10,863 nt of DNA from assembly GCA_903939355.1 (NCBI GenBank), contig CAJAHC010000012.1:1-10863 (forward strand), in the 5' to 3' direction. The first letter of the stretch is position 1. Every line of letters begins with the position of its first letter. Below are positions 1 through 5,210 of this stretch, piece by piece. The translations under genes were made by a program, and so were the position numbers. Below the pieces are notes generated by a model. It had not been told where the DNA came from. It ran no database searches and worked only from the letters and a program-made list of their open reading frames with translations. The stretch is from an uncultured Methylococcaceae bacterium (GTDB lineage Bacteria; Pseudomonadota; Gammaproteobacteria; Methylococcales; Methylomonadaceae).

Positions 1-147
1 ACCATCCCGCTTTTTTGTTCTTTAACTGAACTTACCAACATTGTCTCTTCAACAATTGAAGTAGATTCCACCTCTTCTAGATCTTGATTTAACTCGGTAG
101 TTTCTGATTCTATTTCAGTAGACTCAGAACTGACTTGATTTTTATCA
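1..147 (-). repeat. Direct repeat copy nearest window edge (282-bp period)
   Basis: Bases 10-58 are identical to 292-340 (49 of 49 by eye), and similarity with some divergence continues to about 147. The period is 282 bp, exactly 94 codons, so the coding frame is preserved. In protein terms this copy carries the residues IVEETMLVSSVKEQKSGM preceded by an acidic stretch. It is cut by the window edge, so further copies may exist to the left. Confidence 0.85.
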
Positions 148-1331
148 GTTGTCAATATTAGTGACTCTAACTCTGATGGTGCAGATTGGTTCTCTACTAT
201 AATCTGTCTTATATCTGATACTTCTGGTATAACTTGGATTGGTTTTTTCTTAGCTTTCCCAAACATGTTTTTTAGCTTCCCGATCATCCCACTTTTTTGT
301 TCTTTAACTGAACTTACCAACATTGTCTCTTCAACAATTGGTGTAGAGTCAAATTCTTCTGTATCCTGATTTAATTCCGCAATTTCTGAGTCTAGTGCAG
401 TCGACTGAGAACTAGCTTGATCGAGAATATTAGTGAACTGCTTAGATAATACGCTGAATTGTTCTTTCACAGGATTCAGAGGCTGTTCTTTATCACTAAA
501 GAATTCTGACAAAACTTCTTCATTAGTGCGATCTAATTCATTTAGTGTTTCTTTTACTTCCTGTAGTATCGATATTGGTTTTGGTTCTGACTGTTCTTTA
601 ACTTGAAAGATTAACTTATTTTTTTCAAGTTCCGCAATTAAAGCATCTTTACTATTTAACTTTTCTTCCAACCTTATCAAGTGCTCTTTAACGTCATTAA
701 AATCAACACGTTGTTGCTCCATAGATTGAAGCTGACTAGTTTGGAGGGCCAAGGTCAATCGCATTGTTTCCAGCAAAGCGTCTTTTTCAGTGTGCCTTAA
801 CGTTTCTGCTTGATAAGACTCCTGAAATTGAGTTTTAGCCTGTTGCTCACTTTGCACCCGTTTGACTAAAAAATTAATAACCCTCTCATGTTGTTGCCAT
901 AACTCTTCGGCCTCAACGTTTTCCATAACGGGCAATGGTCGCTCTCCAAGATCAAAACTAGTAGCCAGAGATTGGATGATTCGCGCTATTTGCCCATTAC
1001 GCACAGAAAGTCGGTTTTCAAGTTCAGTAGCGCGTGCGGCTTCATCCTGCGCCAACTGATTAGCTGTCTGCATTTGCTCGCTATTAGCGAGTAACTCCTG
1101 CTGTATTGCCTCCATATTTTGCTGTGTTTCATTAAGTTTTACTTGTATTTCAATGCGTGCTCTTTCACTTGCCTTGTTGTTACTCTTTAAAAAAGCAACT
1201 CTAATGCTATATAACGTGGCCGTCAGTAAAAAAACTACTGCTGCCAATGCTCCAGCATAAAAAGGATTAATGAGAGTCAGTGCAATCCAATCTGTTAGAG
1301 TGCCTTGAATAATCGGTATATAAGTTTCCAT
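1..1331 (-). CDS. Membrane-anchored coiled-coil protein with internal repeats (3' end outside window)
   Basis: I do not recognise this family. Reading leftwards from the ATG at 1329-1331, the frame stays open for 443 codons to the window edge, so the C-terminus is missing. Residues about 24-43 form one strongly hydrophobic segment after a short polar N-terminus, followed by positive residues (R44, K49, K53), which suggests a single membrane anchor with a cytoplasmic C-terminal body. Residues about 50-290 are Gln/Glu/Ala/Leu-rich and look like long coiled coil. From about residue 300 on, the chain alternates acidic Ser/Glu/Thr-rich stretches with a short basic motif (GKLKNMFGKAKKKP), and the arrangement repeats with a 94-residue period. 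A purine-rich GAGA lies 10 nt before the start. It follows cobO by 75 bp on the same strand and may be co-transcribed. A scaffold or envelope-spanning role is possible but is only inference. The reading frame itself is very secure; function is unknown. Confidence 0.88.
   Translation of the reverse strand, partial: METYIPIIQGTLTDWIALTLINPFYAGALAAVVFLLTATLYSIRVAFLKSNNKASERARIEIQVKLNETQQNMEAIQQELLANSEQMQTANQLAQDEAARATELENRLSVRNGQIARIIQSLATSFDLGERPLPVMENVEAEELWQQHERVINFLVKRVQSEQQAKTQFQESYQAETLRHTEKDALLETMRLTLALQTSQLQSMEQQRVDFNDVKEHLIRLEEKLNSKDALIAELEKNKLIFQVKEQSEPKPISILQEVKETLNELDRTNEEVLSEFFSDKEQPLNPVKEQFSVLSKQFTNILDQASSQSTALDSEIAELNQDTEEFDSTPIVEETMLVSSVKEQKSGMIGKLKNMFGKAKKKPIQVIPEVSDIRQIIVENQSAPSELESLILTTDKNQVSSESTEIESETTELNQDLEEVESTSIVEETMLVSSVKEQKSGM
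283..429 (-). repeat. Direct repeat copy, internal (282-bp period)
   Basis: This copy partners the one at 1-147. The perfect 49-bp core is 292-340. Towards 429 the two copies diverge mostly by codon substitutions without indels, keeping the pattern of an acidic Ser/Thr/Glu stretch followed by IVEETMLVSSVKEQKSGM. The segment after it (lower coordinates) encodes the basic GKLKNMFGKAKKKP motif, whose counterpart in the other copy would lie outside the window. Confidence 0.85.
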
Positions 1332-1363
1332 AAATATGCTTTCTCAAAAAAATTACGATAGTA

Positions 1364-1397
1364 TGCAGATTAAACCTAACCAGTTGCCATATCTGCA
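1364..1397. repeat. Inverted repeat between cobO and the coiled-coil gene
   Basis: TGCAGAT (1364-1370) and ATCTGCA (1391-1397) form a perfect 7-bp stem around a 20-nt loop in the 75-bp gap between two minus-strand genes. On the minus strand a run of seven U (complement of 1346-1352) follows about 11 nt after the stem. That is too far for a standard intrinsic terminator, so it could be a weak attenuator, an operator or chance. Confidence 0.35.
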
Positions 1398-1406
1398 GTT
1401 ATAAAA

Positions 1407-1943
1407 TTAAAACTCAATGCCCTGCTCTGCTTTAATACCTTGCTGAAAAGCATGTTTTATCATTGTCATTTCAGTTACGGTATCGGCAATTTTTATAACT
1501 TCCGGAGCAGCATTACGGCCTGTAAGAATCAAATGTACCCAAGCTGGTTTTTCATTGCAAATAAAATCTGCAATTTCCTGTCCGGAAATCCACTGATAAC
1601 CACAACAGTAATTAATTTCGTCCAGTAAAACCACGTCAAACTCTTGCGAAAGAATTTTTTCTTTACTTAATTCCCATATTTCTCGACTCGTTTTAATATC
1701 CTGCTCAGGATTTTTGGTATCCCAAGTAAATCCATCGCCCAAGGCATGCCATTCAATATTATCAAAACGTTCTGCCGCTTTTTGTTCACCTGTCTGCCAT
1801 TGCCCCTTAATATATTGGATAACACAAACCCTCATATCCCAGCCTGCGGCACGAAAAACCATTCCTAGGGCACTGGATGATTTACCTTTACCTTCACCGG
1901 TATTCACAACTACCAGACCTCGTCGCCTATCTCTCGATTTCAT
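1407..1943 (-). CDS. cobO: Cob(I)yrinic acid a,c-diamide adenosyltransferase (CobO/CobA/BtuR type)
   Basis: This cytoplasmic enzyme transfers the 5'-deoxyadenosyl group of ATP to reduced corrinoid (Co(I)), the adenosylation step of cobalamin synthesis or salvage. The 178-residue chain matches the CobA/CobO/BtuR family end to end: P-loop GEGKGKS at 16-22, VIQYIKGQW at 41-49, GFTWDT at 71-76, a Walker-B-like DVVLLDE at 103-109, LILTGR at 138-143, and the C-terminal signature MIKHAFQQGIKAEQGIEF at 161-178. It is slightly shorter than E. coli BtuR (about 196 aa) because it lacks most of the N-terminal extension. The ATG at 1941-1943 is preceded by TTTTGGA at suitable spacing, and the chain begins just before the P-loop strand as expected. 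It is divergent from hemL across 130 bp. No cobalamin riboswitch was recognised in that gap, which is too short for a full one. No other cob genes are in view, so salvage rather than a local biosynthetic operon is likely. Confidence 0.95.
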   Translation of the reverse strand: MKSRDRRRGLVVVNTGEGKGKSSSALGMVFRAAGWDMRVCVIQYIKGQWQTGEQKAAERFDNIEWHALGDGFTWDTKNPEQDIKTSREIWELSKEKILSQEFDVVLLDEINYCCGYQWISGQEIADFICNEKPAWVHLILTGRNAAPEVIKIADTVTEMTMIKHAFQQGIKAEQGIEF

Positions 1944-2073
1944 GAATCATTCCAAAACTTAAATTAAGTAAAAAGAACACATAACCTTTTTTGGACTGAA
2001 CGTACTGATCGCTTTCAATCATGATAAAGTTATCCTATTCTTTACGCCATTCATTGTAACCCTAAAATATATT
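1944..2073. promoter_or_regulatory. Divergent cobO / hemL intergenic region
   Basis: These 130 bp must carry the start signals for both divergent genes. Two small elements are visible: an imperfect palindrome GATAA-AG-TTATC at 2023-2034, which could be an operator or chance, and a sigma70-like box pair next to hemL (listed separately). I could not pick a convincing promoter for cobO on the minus strand. Confidence 0.5.
2041..2068 (+). promoter_or_regulatory. Candidate sigma70 promoter of hemL
   Basis: TTTACG (2041-2046) and TAAAAT (2063-2068) are separated by 16 bp. If used, transcription would start at about 2075, practically on the hemL ATG at 2074, giving a leaderless or near-leaderless message. 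This agrees with the lack of any purine-rich ribosome binding site before that ATG. Box matches are by eye only. Confidence 0.35.
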
Positions 2074-3363
2074 ATGACCGAAGCAACTAGTTTATTTTTC
2101 GACGCAAAACAAGTCATACCGGGTGGAGTAAATTCCCCGGTTCGTTCATTTAGTGGCGTAGGCGGCACACCCATTTTCATCGACCATGCCAGTGGTCCTT
2201 ATATATATGACAGTTCAGGCAAGCGCTATCTTGATTACGTTGGTTCGTGGGGGCCAATGATTTTAGGTCATGCTCACCCAGAAGTTATTGCTGCAGTTAA
2301 ACAAGCTGCTGAAAAAGGTCTCAGTTTTGGCGCCCCAACAGAAATTGAAACACAAATGGCTAAGCGAGTTTGTGAGCTAATGCCATCAATTGAGTTGGTG
2401 AGAATGGTCAGCTCCGGCACTGAAGCCACCATGAGCGCAATTCGGTTAGCTAGAGGCTATACCAATCGAGACAAAATCGTTAAATTTGAAGGTTGTTATC
2501 ATGGCCATTCTGATTCATTATTAGTTAAAGCCGGCTCAGGTGCTTTAACTCTTGGCATTCCTAGCTCACCCGGAGTAACGGCTTCAGTTGCTGCTGATAC
2601 AATCACACTAACCTACAACGATAGCGAATCAGTTAAGACTCTATTTGCAACGATTGGAGAGCAAATTGCCTGTATTATCGTTGAACCTGTTGCAGGCAAT
2701 ATGAACTGTATTCCACCCTTACCAGGCTTTCTGGAAACGTTGCGTCAGATCTGTGACTTCTATGGCAGTGTACTTATTTTTGATGAAGTAATGACAGGGT
2801 TTAGGGTAGGAATTAATGGCGCGCAAGGGCTTTATAATATCCAACCTGACTTAACCACTTTAGGAAAAATTATCGGAGGAGGCATGCCGGTAGGTGCTTT
2901 TGGCGGGCAAGGTAAAATCATGGAATACCTTGCTCCGTTGGGACCAGTTTATCAAGCGGGTACTTTATCTGGTAATCCGGTAGCAATGGCCGCTGGACTA
3001 AAAACACTAGAATTAATTGCAACACCTGGTTTTTATGAAACTTTAACGACAAAAACCGATAAACTTGCAACCGGTCTTAAAGAGCGAGCTCATCAAGCTG
3101 GTGTTGCCTTAACTACTAACAACGTTGGCGGCATGTTTGGCCTATTCTTTAGTGCTGAACAAAAAGTAACAACTTTCGCCCAAGTTATGGAATGTGATCA
3201 AGCTTTGTTTAAACGTTTTTTCCATGCTATGCTCGAGTCCGGTGTCTATTTGGCTCCCTCAGCATTCGAAGCAGGCTTCGTTTCAGCGGCTCACAGCGAT
3301 GAAGATTTAAATAAAACACTGGATTATGCAGAAACAATTTTTAACCATTTCTCAGCCCATTAA
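2074..3363 (+). CDS. hemL: Glutamate-1-semialdehyde 2,1-aminomutase
   Basis: This PLP-dependent cytoplasmic enzyme converts glutamate-1-semialdehyde to 5-aminolevulinate, the last step of the C5 route that feeds haem, sirohaem and corrinoid synthesis. At 429 residues it has the normal family length. Visible signatures are [13 protein letters not shown] (14-26), [12 protein letters not shown] near 55-66, the [16 protein letters not shown] phosphate-binding stretch, [19 protein letters not shown], the aspartate-containing FDEVMTGFR, and the Schiff-base lysine K265 in [13 protein letters not shown]265 has the same number as in E. coli HemL. GTLSGNP and [17 protein letters not shown] close the fold. 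The ATG gives the standard N-terminus, but no Shine-Dalgarno sequence precedes it (the upstream bases are all A/T/C-rich). The next gene follows after 3 nt, so the two form an operon. All key residues are present and the gene looks intact. Confidence 0.97.
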   Translation: MTEATSLFFDAKQVIPGGVNSPVRSFSGVGGTPIFIDHASGPYIYDSSGKRYLDYVGSWGPMILGHAHPEVIAAVKQAAEKGLSFGAPTEIETQMAKRVCELMPSIELVRMVSSGTEATMSAIRLARGYTNRDKIVKFEGCYHGHSDSLLVKAGSGALTLGIPSSPGVTASVAADTITLTYNDSESVKTLFATIGEQIACIIVEPVAGNMNCIPPLPGFLETLRQICDFYGSVLIFDEVMTGFRVGINGAQGLYNIQPDLTTLGKIIGGGMPVGAFGGQGKIMEYLAPLGPVYQAGTLSGNPVAMAAGLKTLELIATPGFYETLTTKTDKLATGLKERAHQAGVALTTNNVGGMFGLFFSAEQKVTTFAQVMECDQALFKRFFHAMLESGVYLAPSAFEAGFVSAAHSDEDLNKTLDYAETIFNHFSAH

Positions 3364-3366
3364 AAA

Positions 3367-4707
3367 ATGGATTTTATAACTAATTCATCCTCTCTGTTTT
3401 TTGCTTTGGGTGGTTTGTTGGCAGGTGTATTATTAATGCGCCTAATAACAAATCAAGATAAAACTATCATTACAAAGCTTTCCACCAATCTCGCAGTTTC
3501 AGAAGAAAAATTAAGGCAGCTTCAAAACAAGGAAAATGAATTCAATCAATTACAACAACTTTATGTAGAAGCTAAAACAAAAAATGCCGAATTAGAAGTT
3601 CGCATGCACGAGCAGGGAAAAAATGCTGAGGAAAAATTAAACTTATTAAAAGATGCTGAGTTACGACTTAATCATCAGTTTGAGAATTTAGCCGGTAAAA
3701 TTTTCGACGAACGCAACAAACAATTTACTGAACACAATCAAACCAGTCTTGATCATATTGTTAAACCATTACGAGAGCAATTAGGAGAATTCAAGCAACG
3801 CATAGAAACCGTTTACGATAATGAGAATAAAGACAGAATTTCGCTCCGCGAGGAAATTGTTTCATTAAGGCGGGATACCGCTCAAATGAACCAAGAAGCT
3901 CTTAACCTAACGCGTGCATTAAAAGGCGATAAAAAAACCCAAGGCAACTGGGGTGAGATGATCTTGGAAACTGTCCTGGAAAAATCCGGACTACGCAAAG
4001 GTATAGAATACGAAACACAAGGCGCATTCCGCGATGAAAATAACAAACTATTCAAGCCAGACGTCATAGTCCGCTTACCTGAAGACAAAGATATTGTTAT
4101 TGACTCCAAAGTATCTTTAGTGGCTTATGAACTACACTGTTCTACCGAAGATGACGCAGAACGCATAACCGCATTAAAACAACATACTGAAGCGGTACGA
4201 AGCCACATTAAAGGCTTAAGCAGCAAAGACTATTCTGGCCTAAAAGGCTTACGATCTCTGGATTTTGTATTACTTTTTATGCCTATAGAAGCCGCCTTTA
4301 TAGCTGCTTTTCAGGCTGATGAGCGCTTATTTACCGATGCCTTTGAGCATAAAATAATCGTGGTGACACCTACTACCTTACTAGCAACTTTGAGAACCAT
4401 CGAAAATATCTGGCGCTATGAAAGGCAAAATGAAAATGCTAGGGCAATAGCCGATAAAGCAGGCATTGTTTATGACAAAATACGTGGCTTTGTGGAAGAT
4501 CTAGATAAGCTCGGCAAGCAATTAAGCACTGTTCACTCGACTTATGATGGGGTTATGAACAAATTAACCCTTGGCAATGGTAACTTAATCCGACAGGCAA
4601 GCAGTTTTATTGATCTGGGTGTAAAGGTTAAAAAAACAATACCCAAACATCTTAATGAGCAAGCTGGTGTTACAGAAAACAATGATGACAATGACAGTCC
4701 GTCCTAA
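3367..4707 (+). CDS. rmuC: DNA recombination protein RmuC homologue
   Basis: RmuC-family proteins are membrane-anchored, predicted nucleases. In E. coli, rmuC was identified through its effect on inversion at short inverted repeats; the exact reaction is not established. The 446-residue chain has the family plan: one hydrophobic anchor (about 9-26), a long charged coiled coil (about 35-185), then the RmuC core starting at GNWGEMILETVLEKSGL (193-209). In the core, KPDVIVRLPEDKDIVIDSK (230-248) supplies the D-x(n)-(D/E)xK pattern of the PD-(D/E)XK fold (D232, D246, K248). HIKGLSSKDYSGL and LDFVLLFMPIEAAF are also characteristic. The tail after about 425 is low-complexity Asn/Asp. It starts 3 nt after the hemL stop with no clear ribosome binding site of its own, so translational coupling to hemL is likely. 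It appears intact. Confidence 0.94.
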   Translation: MDFITNSSSLFFALGGLLAGVLLMRLITNQDKTIITKLSTNLAVSEEKLRQLQNKENEFNQLQQLYVEAKTKNAELEVRMHEQGKNAEEKLNLLKDAELRLNHQFENLAGKIFDERNKQFTEHNQTSLDHIVKPLREQLGEFKQRIETVYDNENKDRISLREEIVSLRRDTAQMNQEALNLTRALKGDKKTQGNWGEMILETVLEKSGLRKGIEYETQGAFRDENNKLFKPDVIVRLPEDKDIVIDSKVSLVAYELHCSTEDDAERITALKQHTEAVRSHIKGLSSKDYSGLKGLRSLDFVLLFMPIEAAFIAAFQADERLFTDAFEHKIIVVTPTTLLATLRTIENIWRYERQNENARAIADKAGIVYDKIRGFVEDLDKLGKQLSTVHSTYDGVMNKLTLGNGNLIRQASSFIDLGVKVKKTIPKHLNEQAGVTENNDDNDSPS

Positions 4708-4736
4708 TTTTTAAACTTCTTGAGACCCTAAAGAAC

Positions 4737-4768
4737 AAAAAAAAGGCGCTCAATTAACTAAGCGCCTT
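4737..4768 (-). terminator. Intrinsic terminator, minus-strand orientation
   Basis: AAGGCGCT (4743-4750) and AGCGCCTT (4761-4768) form a perfect 8-bp, GC-rich stem around a 10-nt loop. On the plus strand it is preceded by eight A (4737-4744, overlapping the stem base) and followed by TATAGAGG. The U-tract therefore only appears when the region is transcribed on the minus strand, where it makes a textbook Rho-independent terminator. For rmuC on the plus strand it would be a hairpin without a proper U-tail. Confidence 0.85.
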
Positions 4769-4800
4769 ATAGAGGTGACACAGGAGAGGCAAAGCGTTTC

Positions 4801-4896
4801 TTAAATTATTAAGCACTTACTATGCCAATACTGGATTGACACCTGTCCCAAGACAATTAATAAGCCTAACGCTAACACCTTGCTTAACCTAGACAT
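4801..4896 (-). CDS. Possible 31-aa hydrophobic micro-protein
   Basis: On the minus strand an ATG at 4894-4896 opens a 31-codon frame ending at TAA 4801-4803. The product starts MSRLSK, continues with a hydrophobic stretch VLALGLLIVLGQV (residues 7-19), and ends in YWHSKCLII, so it could be a small single-pass membrane peptide. A GTGGGG run lies about 6-11 nt before the ATG and could serve as a ribosome binding site. The ORF ends 32 nt before the strong minus-strand terminator, which is the main reason to list it. A possible -10 box TAAAAT (complement of 4971-4976) would give a transcript of roughly 230 nt. I do not recognise the peptide. It could equally be chance within a non-coding RNA. 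Confidence 0.3.
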   Translation of the reverse strand: MSRLSKVLALGLLIVLGQVSIQYWHSKCLII

Positions 4897-5104
4897 GCAA
4901 TTTTGCCCCACTTTTAACCATAGCCAGACAATAATCTTACCATTTTGGTGCGCTCTCTACTCTACTGACAATTTTAAATCGCCATAAGTCTGGTAAACGA
5001 GATTACATAGAAATTTCAAAAACCAACTCAAATTTAATGGCAATATTTAATTTTCAAATACCCACCTACCTTAATGTCTAAACCATTACTAAATAGATAT
5101 TGGG

Positions 5105-5113
5105 TGTTAGAAT
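5105..5113 (+). promoter_or_regulatory. Candidate extended -10 promoter of the UPF0182 gene
   Basis: TGTTAGAAT (TG at 5105-5106, TAGAAT at 5108-5113) fits an extended -10 element, with no good -35 at the usual distance. It would give a leader of about 90 nt before the ATG at 5211. The call is by eye only. Confidence 0.3.
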
Positions 5114-5201
5114 ACTAATTAATAATGAATATGTTGGATTAGCTAGATATTAGCAATCAACTAAAAGACCATCACAACACCGTTAATAATATTATTTATT
5201 T

Positions 5202-5207
5202 GAGGAA
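5202..5207 (+). promoter_or_regulatory. Strong ribosome binding site for the UPF0182 gene
   Basis: GAGGAA lies 3 nt before ATG 5211, within the sequence TTGAGGAAACTATG. It is the strongest Shine-Dalgarno of the long genes in this window and supports the chosen start. Confidence 0.7.
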
Positions 5208-5210
5208 ACT

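Larger units (their letters stand above)
4708..5210. other. Gene-poor gap between rmuC and the UPF0182 gene
   Basis: These 503 bp hold no long reading frame on either strand. What can be seen is a minus-strand intrinsic terminator near the left end, a possible minus-strand 31-aa ORF upstream of it, weak promoter-like boxes on both strands, and the leader and ribosome binding site of the UPF0182 gene on the right. Base composition is AT-rich, as in its neighbours. No tRNA-like cloverleaf or known riboswitch was recognised. Confidence 0.6.

Noticed and set aside
1..429. CRISPR-like array from the repeated block at the left edge
   Set aside because: The 282-bp period is a multiple of 3, lies in an open reading frame, and the sequence between cores is itself partly repeated, so it is a protein repeat.
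862..1059. 65-codon plus-strand open frame
   Set aside because: Lies wholly inside the minus-strand coiled-coil gene; composition is Ser/Arg-rich with no recognisable motif, as expected of an antisense shadow.
1714..1962. 82-codon plus-strand open frame opposite cobO
   Set aside because: Antisense to a clearly conserved cobO; no start signal or family motif.
1944..2073. Cobalamin riboswitch upstream of cobO
   Set aside because: The gap is only 130 bp and none of the conserved B12-box sequence was seen.
4708..5210. Possible tRNA, riboswitch or mobile-element remnant in the gap
   Set aside because: No cloverleaf, no terminal inverted repeats, no target-site duplication and no transposase fragment could be seen.
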